Assembly: GCA_003210015.1 (NCBI GenBank) | Contig: QCNX01000006.1 | Span: forward strand, 1 to 40,536 | Direction of reading: 5' to 3' | Length of the DNA: 40,536 bases | Source: Pelagibacteraceae bacterium AG-426-P20 | GTDB lineage: Bacteria > Pseudomonadota > Alphaproteobacteria > Pelagibacterales > Pelagibacteraceae | In this document: piece after piece, positions 32,340-40,536 of the stretch | How the letters are laid out: every line of letters begins with the position of its first letter | Numbering within the stretch: position 1 is the first letter of the stretch | The notes under the pieces: generated by a model | What the model was told of the DNA's origin: nothing | What the model saw: the letters and a program-made list of their open reading frames with translations, nothing else | Databases searched by the model: none | Translations under genes and position numbers: made by a program

Positions 32340-34030
32340 TTTTTTCTTAAAATAGTAATATAAGGACCAATTTTTTTTCCAATTACATGATCGGTATGAT
32401 GCTTACAAGGAGTTTTTATAACCCAACAACTCGCTTGAGGATTTTTGGGTTTATACATTTTAATATTATTACCTATCATAACGGTTTCAAATTCTTGTTT
32501 TGGAGAATAAAAATAAGGAAAATCATGGTTCTTTACAATTTTCATTTCTTCATTGACTCTATTATAATTTTTTAAATTAAACAAAAAATAAGAAACTACA
32601 ATTAGTGAAATTATTATATTATATTTTTTATCAAAATTTGTATTTCTTTTTGTTAAAAAAACTGAAAGAGGAAGAAAAATTAAAGATACTAAAAGATAAT
32701 AACCTCCATATCTCAATGCTGGATGGTGGTAAAACCATTCAAAAAACAATATTAAAGTAACAATAAAAGAAATTATAACCGATCTTTTAACATTGTTATT
32801 CAAATTAATTTTTTTATTTTTACTATTTCTAAAAAGGACCAATATAAGAGATGAAAGGAATAAAATACCTAAAAGAGTTTCCTTAAATTTATATGTAAAA
32901 TATCTTTCATACCAATTCGGTACCCAATTAAATTTCTTAATGTATTCCTTTGGATCTTTAATTCTATAACTTATGCCAGCTCCTGCTTTAGACCATTGCT
33001 GATACCAATTGTATTGGTTTTCTACGTGCTTTTTAGTTAAAGACCATTCTAATTTGTTCTCTAAACAGGTAAATTTCACAGGATAAATTGCACAACCAGA
33101 ATAAGAAATATTAATTGACATTAATAAAATTATAGCAACTAACGATAATGAATAAACTTTAATTAATATTATAGATTTTATTTTTTTAATTTTTGTAAAA
33201 AATAATAATGGTATTAGATATAAAAAATTTAAAATCAAAAAAGATTTGATTGTTGATGCATAAGTAATTAACAAAATTATAATACTTAAATTTCTTTTAT
33301 TAATTTGTTCAATTTTTTCAAATTTATAGAGATTAAAAATAAGTGGAATTATTGATAAAATTATTATTTGACCAGAAATATCAGTTCCATAACCACCAAT
33401 ACGAAAAAATTTAAAGTTAATGAATAAAAAAATAAATAGAGATAAGTAAAATTCGATGTCTAGTTTTGTTTTTGAATTTTTTAAAATTTGTTCAAGTAAT
33501 ATTAAATTTACAAAAAATAAAGTAATCCATCCCGTCGAATGAAACAGGTAATGTTTTATGATTGGTAAATAAATTATTGAATTAAGAAAAAATATTGAAG
33601 AATGCTTATTGTATCTATTTCCAAGATTACCAAGGCCTAATATTAGTTTATTTTCAGTAAGTCCTAAAGAATAAGACAGATGATAATAATCAAAGTCATC
33701 ATGATTTCTAATAATTAATAATCCAATAAATAAAATTAAAAAAATTAAAAATGAAAAACTAATATTAAAATTAATTTTTTTCTTTGAAAAAAAATAATAA
33801 AATGCACCTAATCCAATAATATGTAAAATTATATTGTGAATAAATCCATGCTTAAAAAAGTAGATGGTTGCATAAGATATGATTGTGCATGTTAATAAAC
33901 CTATTAATCCAATATAACCAACATTAACTCCTAAAATATCTTTATTAATATAATTAGTTGCTATTATTCCATACCCTAAAAATGAGCATGTAATTAACAA
34001 TGTGAAGAAAAAAATAATTATATAGTCCAT
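32336..34030 (-). CDS. Large polytopic membrane protein of unknown function
   Basis: A 564-residue protein with about twelve hydrophobic helices through residue 490 and a soluble C-terminal tail of about 75 residues. The helix pattern with long extra-membrane loops resembles polysaccharide polymerases and GT-C glycosyltransferases. A large loop around 310-370 contains conserved-looking Cys, Trp and Tyr residues (SGCAIYPVKFTCLENKLEWS and ENQYNWYQQWSKAG). The tail contains ASCWVIKTPCKHH, a C-W-x-x-x-x-P-C block that recalls the LIC_10190 membrane family. That match is from memory and uncertain. Located 7 bases after a hydratase-like gene on the same strand. Confidence 0.7.
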   Translation of the reverse strand: MDYIIIFFFTLLITCSFLGYGIIATNYINKDILGVNVGYIGLIGLLTCTIISYATIYFFKHGFIHNIILHIIGLGAFYYFFSKKKINFNISFSFLIFLILFIGLLIIRNHDDFDYYHLSYSLGLTENKLILGLGNLGNRYNKHSSIFFLNSIIYLPIIKHYLFHSTGWITLFFVNLILLEQILKNSKTKLDIEFYLSLFIFLFINFKFFRIGGYGTDISGQIIILSIIPLIFNLYKFEKIEQINKRNLSIIILLITYASTIKSFLILNFLYLIPLLFFTKIKKIKSIILIKVYSLSLVAIILLMSINISYSGCAIYPVKFTCLENKLEWSLTKKHVENQYNWYQQWSKAGAGISYRIKDPKEYIKKFNWVPNWYERYFTYKFKETLLGILFLSSLILVLFRNSKNKKINLNNNVKRSVIISFIVTLILFFEWFYHHPALRYGGYYLLVSLIFLPLSVFLTKRNTNFDKKYNIIISLIVVSYFLFNLKNYNRVNEEMKIVKNHDFPYFYSPKQEFETVMIGNNIKMYKPKNPQASCWVIKTPCKHHTDHVIGKKIGPYITILRKN

Positions 34031-34037
34031 TCAATTT

Positions 34038-34814
34038 TCAAATTATTATACTACTAACTTCACCAATCTTATCAATTTTACCTAGATAAGTCCCTTTATT
34101 TAAAATAGGCACAACACCAACTGTAGAACCTGTAAATACCCAAAAATTCTGATCTAATTTAATTTTATCCTTTATCAATTTTTTTAATACAAACTTTAAA
34201 GAGTTTAGGGGATTTATATAAACTGTATTAGTATTTCCATGTACTTCATAATTATTCTTTTTATTTGAAAGGTTTGTTTTCAAATTATTTAATTTTATAT
34301 TTTTATATTTTTTTTTGGTACCTATTAAAAATTTAACATTTGCACCAAAATCACTACATAAATCTCCAAAAGATTTAATACCCTTTTTTCTTTGTCTATA
34401 TCCTACAACTTCAATACATGGAGCAATATGAGTTATATATTTAGATAAATTTTTAGTATTTGTAGTTTTTTTTAAAAAAAAAAAAGATTTTTTAATTTTG
34501 AAACCAACTTCAAGTTCAATACCCAAAGTTGCTTTATTGATTTTAACTTTTTTACCATTTTTAAGTACGTTTCTTTTATAAATTGAAGTGTAAAATGGCT
34601 CTTTTTCTTTAAATTTTTTCATTACAGCAATTCCTGTCCCAGCTGCTTTGAATCCAACTATAGGTTCTTTAATTTTGCTTTCACAAAGTTTTCTAAATCT
34701 CTGAGCATTGACAAGCTTATGTGTAAATTTTTTTGGTAATGGTGAAATTAATCTATTTTTTAAAAAAGCATAAACTAACTTATCAGAAGTTTTTTCAATA
34801 AGTGTTTTTTTCAT
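34038..34814 (-). CDS. 2-keto-4-pentenoate hydratase-like protein (FAH superfamily)
   Basis: A 258-residue protein of the MhpD/fumarylacetoacetase-like fold. Family marks are PIVGFKAAGTG around 51-61 (usually Y/F-K-I-G), the metal-binding pair in GIELEVGFKIKK around 97-108, DLCSDFGANVKFLIG around 151-165 and the closing TGSTVGVVPILNKGTYLGKI followed by a GEVS strand. The enzyme class adds water to 2-keto-pentenoate in aromatic degradation, but divergent members act as decarboxylases or isomerases. It is rich in lysine (very A-rich codons). No aromatic ring pathway is nearby, so the substrate remains open. Confidence 0.7.
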   Translation of the reverse strand: MKKTLIEKTSDKLVYAFLKNRLISPLPKKFTHKLVNAQRFRKLCESKIKEPIVGFKAAGTGIAVMKKFKEKEPFYTSIYKRNVLKNGKKVKINKATLGIELEVGFKIKKSFFFLKKTTNTKNLSKYITHIAPCIEVVGYRQRKKGIKSFGDLCSDFGANVKFLIGTKKKYKNIKLNNLKTNLSNKKNNYEVHGNTNTVYINPLNSLKFVLKKLIKDKIKLDQNFWVFTGSTVGVVPILNKGTYLGKIDKIGEVSSIII

Positions 34815-34855
34815 TAAAATATGTTCATTATTATAAGGACTAATAATAAATCTTA

Positions 34856-35659
34856 TTATTGTAAAACTGACATTGGATCAAGTCTAGTTTGAAACCAATT
34901 AATTCTAAAATCTAAATGAGGTCCAGTAGATCTTCCAGTAGAACCAACAGTCCCAATTACGTTTCCTTGGTCTACTATATCTCCTACTGAAACTAAAATA
35001 GTTTCTAAATGTGAATATATCGTTGAGATTCCGTGTCCATGATCCATTATAATTGTTCCACCAGTATAATATAAATCATTTTCAGCCATAGTAACTATAC
35101 CGCTTCCAGAGGATTTAATTGGAGTACCTTTTTTTGCAGCTATATCTATTCCATAGTGGGGCCATTTAGGTTTGCCATTTAAAATTCTTTGGCTTCCGTA
35201 CACTCCACTTATAATTCCTTCAACAGGCATAATAAATTTATTCTTAAAAAAAGATAAATCTGAATTTATTCCTCTTGCTTTTCCAATTTTATTATTTTCC
35301 TCTTTAATTCTCTTATATACAGATTCTGGTGGTGTTACTTTGCTTTCCTCTAAACCATCTATTCTTTGAATATTATATTTTCTTTTTAAAACTTTTTTAA
35401 TTATTTTTTCTTTTTTCCCATCTTTTATTTTAGTTATTGTTAAATCAAATTTTCTATCTCTATCTATTCCAAAAACAAAATATCCATCTTTTGAAACTTT
35501 AACTTCTTTCTTACCAATAATGATTTGTGCTAATGGATCAGTTGACCCAATGATATAATGACCTTGTAAAAATTTACCTTTAAATTCAATTGCATTTAAT
35601 TGCGTAGGCGCAAAAATAATTAAAATTAATATTAATTTATTTATTATTTTGCAGTCCAT
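34856..35659 (-). CDS. M23 family metallopeptidase
   Basis: A 267-residue exported protein: signal peptide (about 1-23, ending APTQLNA), an N-terminal beta domain (25-95), a linker and a LytM/M23 domain (about 142-267). Zinc-site residues visible are His168 and Asp172 (HYGIDIA) and His217 (YSHLE). The final motif is GPHLDFRINW (247-256), with His248 but Asp250 where the usual H-x-H has a second histidine. HLD forms are found in other alphaproteobacterial M23 proteins, so it may bind metal through the aspartate or be a non-catalytic activator. Its start overlaps the SDR gene by 16 bases. Confidence 0.87.
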   Translation of the reverse strand: MDCKIINKLILILIIFAPTQLNAIEFKGKFLQGHYIIGSTDPLAQIIIGKKEVKVSKDGYFVFGIDRDRKFDLTITKIKDGKKEKIIKKVLKRKYNIQRIDGLEESKVTPPESVYKRIKEENNKIGKARGINSDLSFFKNKFIMPVEGIISGVYGSQRILNGKPKWPHYGIDIAAKKGTPIKSSGSGIVTMAENDLYYTGGTIIMDHGHGISTIYSHLETILVSVGDIVDQGNVIGTVGSTGRSTGPHLDFRINWFQTRLDPMSVLQ

Positions 35660-36411
35660 CCACCATCAACCAGTAACGAGGTTCCTGTGATCATTGAAGC
35701 AGCATCAGATGCTAAAAAAACAACTGAAGAAGCTATTTCAGATAATTCAGCAAATCTTCCAAGCGGAATATTGTTGAGCGTTTCTCTTTTAAACTTTCTA
35801 TTTTTTAAAAATTTTTTAGTCATCGGTGTAACTACAAAAGTAGGGCATACAGTGTTTACTCTTATGTTGTATTTTGCTAAATCTAAAGACATACCTTTAG
35901 TTAAGCCCTCCAATCCCCACTTGTTCATATTATATACACTTCTTATTGGACCCCCAACATGACCCATCTGAGAGGACATATTAACTATTGCACCACCAAT
36001 TTTTTTTCTATTTTTTGATTTTATCATTTTGAGAGCACATAATTGTGCAAGGTTGAATGTAGCTACAGTATTTATTTTCACTAAGTATTCCATATTTTTG
36101 GTTTTAACTTTTGTAAAATGTTCAGGAATATTATTTCCAGCATTATTAATCAAAATATCTATTTTAGGTTGTTTGTTTATAATTTCTTTAATTTCATTGT
36201 AATTCGTAATATCACAAACATAGGATTTGCATTTTTTTTTGAGTTTTTTTATTTTCTTTGAAACTTCATCTAAATCTTTTTTAGTCCTGCTTATGATGAT
36301 TATATTGGCTCCTGCTTCTGCAAGAGCTATAGCGCAGGCTCTACCAAGACCTTTACCTGCACCAGAAATTAATGCAGTTTTATTTTTTAGATTATAATTT
36401 TTCAAAAACAT
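35644..36411 (-). CDS. SDR family oxidoreductase
   Basis: A 255-residue classical short-chain dehydrogenase/reductase. The cofactor motif is SGAGKGLG (16-23), with arginine in SRTKKD after strand 2 suggesting NADP(H). NNAG is at 89-92, the catalytic serine in NMSSQMG (around 146), and the Tyr/Lys pair in YNMNK (Tyr160, Lys164). The C-terminus MITGTSLLVDGGWTAK is standard. The substrate is unknown. The gene begins in the TAATG that ends the TerC-family gene, so the pair is translationally coupled. Confidence 0.92.
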   Translation of the reverse strand: MFLKNYNLKNKTALISGAGKGLGRACAIALAEAGANIIIISRTKKDLDEVSKKIKKLKKKCKSYVCDITNYNEIKEIINKQPKIDILINNAGNNIPEHFTKVKTKNMEYLVKINTVATFNLAQLCALKMIKSKNRKKIGGAIVNMSSQMGHVGGPIRSVYNMNKWGLEGLTKGMSLDLAKYNIRVNTVCPTFVVTPMTKKFLKNRKFKRETLNNIPLGRFAELSEIASSVVFLASDAASMITGTSLLVDGGWTAK

Positions 36412-37004
36412 TATAAAAATAGTATTTGAATATCCGTATAAATCAACTCAATAGCAACAATCAAAATTGCCAATAAACCAGCCCAAGCTATCCATTTGTA
36501 TTTTTTAATCCAATTTGAAATTAATGTTGCAGCAAAAGCCATAAGTGCGATTGATAAAATCAAACCAAATATCAATAATTTATAGTGATCACCTGCTGCT
36601 CCAGCAACACCCAAAACATTATCTAAACTCATTGTAAAATCAGCTAATAAAATTGTCCAAATAGCTTTCAAGAAGCTTGAATTATCAACTTTTATATCTT
36701 CCTCGTGATCTGAGTCTTTAATTACATCTGTGTAAAGTTTATAAACTATATAAAGAAGAAGCAATCCACCTAATAGTCTTAATCCTGTTATCTGAAGCAA
36801 ATATGCAGTTAGTAGTGTTAAAATAATTCTTAAGATTACTGCGCCACTAATTCCCCAAAAAATAATTTTTTTTCTTTGCTCTAAAGGAAATTTTGATGCA
36901 ACCATTCCAATAATAATTGCATTATCTCCAGCTAAAACTAAATCTATTAAAACTATTTGAGTTAAAATCGTTAATTGTTCGGGTGTAAATAATTCAGTAA
37001 ACAT
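36411..37004 (-). CDS. TerC family integral membrane protein (YjbE type)
   Basis: A 197-residue protein with about seven transmembrane helices. The two TerC motifs, each with an acidic residue and asparagine in the membrane, are DLVLAGDNAIIIGM (about 21-34) and FTMSLDNVLGVAGAAGD (about 122-138). A short acidic cytosolic loop (SDHEEDIKVDNSS) separates the halves. TerC/YjbE proteins are linked to metal ion export, notably manganese, often to load exported metalloproteins. The stop of the GMC gene overlaps its region by one base at 37004. Confidence 0.88.
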   Translation of the reverse strand: MFTELFTPEQLTILTQIVLIDLVLAGDNAIIIGMVASKFPLEQRKKIIFWGISGAVILRIILTLLTAYLLQITGLRLLGGLLLLYIVYKLYTDVIKDSDHEEDIKVDNSSFLKAIWTILLADFTMSLDNVLGVAGAAGDHYKLLIFGLILSIALMAFAATLISNWIKKYKWIAWAGLLAILIVAIELIYTDIQILFL

Positions 37005-38614
37005 TATTTTCCTAGTATTATATCAGCAGCTTTTTCTGCAATCATTATAGTAGGTGCATTGGTATTACCTGATGTGATATTTGGCATTATAGAAGCATCT
37101 ACAACCCTAAGATTTTCTATTCCATGAACTTTTAACTTGTCATTCACTACCGAATTTTCATCTTTTCCCATTTTGCAAGTTCCAACTGGATGAAATATGG
37201 TTTGTGTATGATCACTTCCTGCCTTAACCAATTCTTCATCATCTTTAATATGTAACCCAGGTCTATATTCTTCTGGTTCATATTTTTTAAATGTGTCAGT
37301 TTCCAACATTATTTTTCTAACCAGTTTTAGTCCTTGAGCCGCAACATATCTATCATCATCAGTTGAAAGATAATTCATCTTTATTTTAGGATAATCTTTA
37401 ATATTATTACTAACTATATTTATTTCACCTCTACTCGTAGGCCTAATATTTGCTACAGTCGGTGTAATACCATCAAAATCATGTAATTTAGTTGCACCTA
37501 AAATATCTGTACTAATTGGCTGGACGTGAAATTGTAGATTTGGAGTTTCTCTAGAACTGTCGCTTTTAGCAAAACCACAAACTTGGCTGGCACCCATAGT
37601 CATGGGTCCACTTTGATTAAAGATATATTCTAATGCAATTAAAAAATTTCCAAAAAGACTATTAATTTTTTTATTTAAAGATTTTAGATTTTTAACTTTA
37701 TAGACTGGTCTAAACATTAAATGATCTTGCAAATTTTTTCCGACACCTTTCAATTCATTAACAATATTTATACCAAATTTTTTAAGTTTATCGCTATCCC
37801 CAATTCCAGAAATTTGTAATATATGTGGAGACCCAATAGAGCCTGCTGATAAAATTATTTCTTTGTTTGTGTTTACTTCAATTGATTTACCTTTAAAAAA
37901 ATAATTTATACTCTCAGCTCTTTTTCCATTAAAATTTATTTTTTCAACATGAGCATTCGTAACAATTTTAAGATTAGATCTTTTCTTAACAGGGTTAAGA
38001 TATCCTTTGGCTGTACTACATCTTAATTTTAAACCTTTGTGACTGTGACTTGTAGTAAATTGATAGTAGCCAACGCCAAAATTGTCTCCGGTATTAAAAT
38101 CATTAACTTTTGGGATACCTTTTTCTTCAGATGCATTTATAAATTCTTCAAGCATCTTTAATTTAATTTTTTTGTTAGCAACCATTATAGGGCCACTATC
38201 ATTATGGAATTCGTTTTTACCTAACTCATTATTTTCAGATTTTATAAAATAAGGTAACACATCGTCCCAACCCCATCCATTATTACCCTGTTGACGCCAA
38301 TTATCATAATCGTTGCTTTGACCTCTTATCCATAACAATCCATTTATTGAAGAGCTTCCTCCTAAAGTTTTACCTCTAGGATATCTAATTGACCTATTAT
38401 TCATTGTTTCGTCTTTTTCTGTGTGAAAACACCAATCAACTTTTGGATTGTGCATTGTTTTATAATAGCCAACAGGAATATGTATCCATGGATAGTTATC
38501 TTTTCCTCCAGCCTCCAAAAGTAAAACTTTATTTTTTGGATTTGCAGAAAGTCTGTTTGCTAAAACACATCCTGCTGATCCTGCGCCTATTATTATGTAG
38601 TCAAAATTTTCCAT
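37004..38614 (-). CDS. GMC family oxidoreductase (choline dehydrogenase-like)
   Basis: About 536 residues from ATG 38614, which starts MENFDYIIIGAGSAGC at the flavin motif. An in-frame ATG at 38674 would add 20 lysine-rich residues not expected in the family. The FAD motif is at 7-14; GMC signature 1 is RGKTLGGSSSINGLLW (around 76-91) and signature 2 is LSAGSIGSPHILQISG (around 252-267). The catalytic His/Asn region at the C-terminus is FHPVGTCKMG and NTNAPTIMIAEKAAD. These enzymes oxidise primary alcohols such as choline or aliphatic alcohols. No betB or betaine gene is near. Divergent from the TRAP operon. Confidence 0.9.
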   Translation of the reverse strand: MENFDYIIIGAGSAGCVLANRLSANPKNKVLLLEAGGKDNYPWIHIPVGYYKTMHNPKVDWCFHTEKDETMNNRSIRYPRGKTLGGSSSINGLLWIRGQSNDYDNWRQQGNNGWGWDDVLPYFIKSENNELGKNEFHNDSGPIMVANKKIKLKMLEEFINASEEKGIPKVNDFNTGDNFGVGYYQFTTSHSHKGLKLRCSTAKGYLNPVKKRSNLKIVTNAHVEKINFNGKRAESINYFFKGKSIEVNTNKEIILSAGSIGSPHILQISGIGDSDKLKKFGINIVNELKGVGKNLQDHLMFRPVYKVKNLKSLNKKINSLFGNFLIALEYIFNQSGPMTMGASQVCGFAKSDSSRETPNLQFHVQPISTDILGATKLHDFDGITPTVANIRPTSRGEINIVSNNIKDYPKIKMNYLSTDDDRYVAAQGLKLVRKIMLETDTFKKYEPEEYRPGLHIKDDEELVKAGSDHTQTIFHPVGTCKMGKDENSVVNDKLKVHGIENLRVVDASIMPNITSGNTNAPTIMIAEKAADIILGK

Positions 38615-38718
38615 CTGAAGTTGAATAGTTTTTTTATTAAATGTTTTTTTAGCTTTTACACTCATATTTATCAATTGTCACTTGTGCCAGCTTTATTTTT
38701 CTGATTGTATGCACGCGT

Positions 38719-38739
38719 TATAATTAACTAACAAGAGGA
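38719..38739 (+). promoter_or_regulatory. Candidate -10 element and ribosome binding site of dctP
   Basis: TATAAT is at 38719-38724, 21 bases before the dctP start, with no good -35 hexamer at 17 bases spacing. AGAGGA at 38734-38739 is a good ribosome binding site, ending 6 bases before ATG 38746. The short leader implies a transcript start very near the ribosome binding site. Confidence 0.4.
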
Positions 38740-38745
38740 AATATA

Positions 38746-39840
38746 ATGAAAAAAATCATTTCAATGTTATTTGCAAGTTTTTTAGTGCTTGGGTTCATAT
38801 CTAACGCTAATGCTGCAAAAACACTAAAATGTCAGACAGTTCTTAATACAAAAGCTGACGAAGTTAAGATGTTAAAGGACTTTACTGATACAGTAACTGA
38901 ATTAACGAGTGGATCGTTAAAGTTTGAAATATTACCTGCAGGTGCTGTTGTTGGAGTTAAAGAAACTCTAGACGCAGTAGATAAAGGATTGATTGATTGT
39001 GGATTCGCATGGACACACTATTGGTCAGGTGATCACCCTGCTGCTATGTTATTTGGTTCGCCAGTAGCTGGTGGTGGAGTTGGTATTGACAACTTAGCGT
39101 TCTTATCTTGGTTCCAGTACGGCGGTGGTAAAGAACTATACGACCAACTTTGGAAAGAAATGGGAAGAGACATCAAAGGATTTATGCTTCAGCCAGTTGG
39201 ACCAGAAGCTTTAGGTTGGTTTCCAAAACCAATTAAAGATATGGCTGACTTTAGAAAGTACAAGTTCAGAACTCCTCCAGGAATTCCAGGACAAACTTAC
39301 AAAGATATTGGTATAGCATCTGTTGCTATGGGTGGTGGAGATATTCTACCAGCTTTAGAAGCAGGAACTATCGATGCTGCTGAGTGGTGTTGTCCAAAGC
39401 CAGACATGGTATTTGGTTTCCAAAAAGTTTTAAAGCACTACTACCTACAAGGTTTACACCAAGTAGTAGTAAATGCTGACTTTTACATTACTGGAAAAAC
39501 TTACAAAGCAATGAGTGCTCATGAGAAGAAGTCTCTTGAAGTTGCTGCTAATGCTTCATTAGCAAAATCTTTAAGTTACAGAATCTATGAAAATGGAAAA
39601 GCTTTACAAACGTTGACTACTAAGCATGGAGTAATACTAGAAGATACTCCATCTGACTACTTTGTAGAGTATATGGCAGCTGCAAAAGCTACATTGAACA
39701 AAAACGCTGAAAAAAATAAATTTTTCAAAAAAGTTTACGATTCAATGAAAGACTTTGCTGATGTTGCTGTTCCTTTCTGGAGTGGTGCTCAAATGTCAAA
39801 TGCGAAGCTAGGAATGGCTCACGCTGCAACATTAAAGTAA
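38746..39840 (+). CDS. dctP: TRAP transporter substrate-binding protein (DctP/TakP-like)
   Basis: A 364-residue periplasmic binding protein with a clear signal peptide (MKKIISMLFASFLVLGFISN, cut after NANA around residue 23). It has the TRAP-SBP fold. The conserved arginine that binds substrate carboxylate is in YKFRTPPGIPG (around 173-183). The hinge region GGGDILPALEAGTIDAAEW resembles the alpha-keto acid/mannitol-chloroaromatic (TakP) group, where the next positions are usually V-G; here they are Cys215-Cys216. Codon use is more G+C rich than most neighbours, as expected for a highly expressed SBP. A strong hairpin separates it from dctQ. Confidence 0.93.
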   Translation: MKKIISMLFASFLVLGFISNANAAKTLKCQTVLNTKADEVKMLKDFTDTVTELTSGSLKFEILPAGAVVGVKETLDAVDKGLIDCGFAWTHYWSGDHPAAMLFGSPVAGGGVGIDNLAFLSWFQYGGGKELYDQLWKEMGRDIKGFMLQPVGPEALGWFPKPIKDMADFRKYKFRTPPGIPGQTYKDIGIASVAMGGGDILPALEAGTIDAAEWCCPKPDMVFGFQKVLKHYYLQGLHQVVVNADFYITGKTYKAMSAHEKKSLEVAANASLAKSLSYRIYENGKALQTLTTKHGVILEDTPSDYFVEYMAAAKATLNKNAEKNKFFKKVYDSMKDFADVAVPFWSGAQMSNAKLGMAHAATLK

Positions 39841-39860
39841 TCAGTAATAAATCTTAATTT

Positions 39861-39899
39861 AATTAGAGCGGACTTTTACAGTCCGCTCTAATTTTTTTT
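39861..39899 (+). terminator. Strong intrinsic terminator between dctP and dctQ
   Basis: AATTAGAGCGGAC (39861-39873) pairs perfectly with GTCCGCTCTAATT (39881-39893), loop TTTTACA, followed by a T run through 39899. It lies 20 bases after dctP and 11 bases before dctQ. Partial readthrough would give much more binding protein than permease from one promoter. Confidence 0.88.
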
Positions 39900-39910
39900 A
39901 ATCGAAATTT

Positions 39911-40525
39911 ATGGCAGAAGAACCATCAAAGTTAGACATATCAGATGAAATGATCGCTGAAAGGCGAGGTGGTTCAGGAAAAATGCCAGAAGACATGCCA
40001 TTATGGATGGCAAAATCAATTATTAATATAGATAAGTTTAGTAAATGGGTTGGTAACGTAGTTTGCTGGATATTAATGCCTTTGATATTCGCAATGACCT
40101 ATGAAGTTTTAGCAAGAAAATTATTTCACTCTCCAACTATTTGGGCTTACGATATTAGTCGTTTTTTATACGGTGCATTATTCATGTTAGGAGCAGGCTA
40201 TGCCCTTTCAAGAGGAGTTCATATTAGAGCTGATTTCTTGTACAGAAATTTTAAAACTAAAAATCAAGGACTTATAGATTTTTGGCTATATCTTTTATTT
40301 TATTTTCCTGGATTGATTGTTTTTCTTTATATGACAATTGGATATGTAGGAGAATCTATCCAAAGAGGTGAAAGAGGAATGGATACAACTTGGATGCCAT
40401 ACATGTGGCCAATTAAGACATGCTTACTAATTGGGATAATATTTTTATTAATACAGGGTATTTCTGAATTATTTAAAAGTTATTGGGCAGCTAAAAAGGG
40501 TGAATGGCCTGGAGAAGATAAATGA
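39911..40525 (+). CDS. dctQ: TRAP transporter small permease (DctQ)
   Basis: A 204-residue membrane protein with four transmembrane helices (about 47-67, 80-100, 118-140, 160-182) and an unusually long polar N-terminus of about 45 residues (with RRGGSGKMPED). DctQ features are YEVLARKLFHSPTIWAYDIS, then the short G-A-L-F-M-L-G-A-G-Y-A-L segment and RGVHIRADF. It pairs with DctM and DctP to import substrate by Na+ symport. Its stop overlaps the start of the next gene by 4 bases (ATGA). Confidence 0.93.
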   Translation: MAEEPSKLDISDEMIAERRGGSGKMPEDMPLWMAKSIINIDKFSKWVGNVVCWILMPLIFAMTYEVLARKLFHSPTIWAYDISRFLYGALFMLGAGYALSRGVHIRADFLYRNFKTKNQGLIDFWLYLLFYFPGLIVFLYMTIGYVGESIQRGERGMDTTWMPYMWPIKTCLLIGIIFLLIQGISELFKSYWAAKKGEWPGEDK

Positions 40526-40536
40526 TAGCTGAATTT
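40522..40536 (+). CDS. dctM: TRAP transporter large permease (DctM), first codons only
   Basis: An ATG at 40522 inside the dctQ stop (ATGA) opens a frame reading M-I-A-E-F to the window end. Position and overlap are those of DctM, the large permease of the TRAP complex. Only five codons are visible, so the identity rests on operon order. Confidence 0.7.

Noticed and set aside
35172..35369. Plus-strand ORF opposite the M23 peptidase
   Set aside because: It is a shadow of the peptidase gene with no ribosome binding site or motif.
38615..38674. Upstream ATG of the GMC oxidoreductase
   Set aside because: It adds 20 lysine-rich residues before the flavin motif; other family members start at the motif.

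Overview
The window looks like a chromosome segment from a SAR11-clade alphaproteobacterium (Pelagibacterales). The evidence is the very low G+C, intergenic gaps of mostly tens of bases, many ATGA or TAATG gene overlaps, and a typical SAR11 gene set: Amt, aprMBA, xsc, TRAP transporters, GMC oxidoreductase and TauE/SafE. No stretch above about 210 bases lacks a gene. I saw no rRNA, tRNA, CRISPR array, IS element or prophage.

Layout. 1-2052: the 3' tip of an RseP-like gene, HU, and an ammonium transporter followed by two hairpins. 2051-5746: mainly minus-strand genes (glycosyltransferase-like, HCCA-isomerase/DsbA-like, ABA4-like membrane protein) with recX divergent, then a DUF3553-cysQ-small membrane protein operon. 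5787-6905: mnmA. 6947-10646: a tight operon of DUF4956 membrane protein, CotH-like kinase with a beta-helix tail, and a VTC-type polyphosphate polymerase domain. 10639-11440: an unknown membrane protein and a 27-residue very basic peptide. 11517-16754: metC, MFS transporter, pabB-pabA-pabC (p-aminobenzoate) and a HIT protein.

16865-26121 is a sulfonate-sulfur block. Xsc and SuyAB split sulfoacetaldehyde and sulfolactate and release sulfite. AprBA with membrane partner AprM can oxidise sulfite to APS. Two exporter families (TauE/SafE and YeiH) can remove sulfite or sulfate. A 116-residue unknown protein and an unannotated 44-residue membrane protein sit in the same block.

26122-32339 is an accessory region. 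SxtJ-like and DUF5989 (SxtK-like) small membrane proteins are followed by a methyltransferase, a NodU/CmcH-type carbamoyltransferase (SxtI-like) and an SGNH hydrolase. A second DUF5989 gene follows, preceded by a vestigial SxtJ C-terminus, so the cassette lies between two direct repeats. A FAD oxidoreductase closes the run.

32336-38614 (minus strand) holds a large unknown membrane protein, a hydratase-like protein, an M23 peptidase, an SDR, a TerC-family protein and a GMC oxidoreductase. 38746-40536 is a TRAP transporter operon (DctP, a strong terminator-like hairpin, DctQ and the first codons of DctM), cut by the window end.
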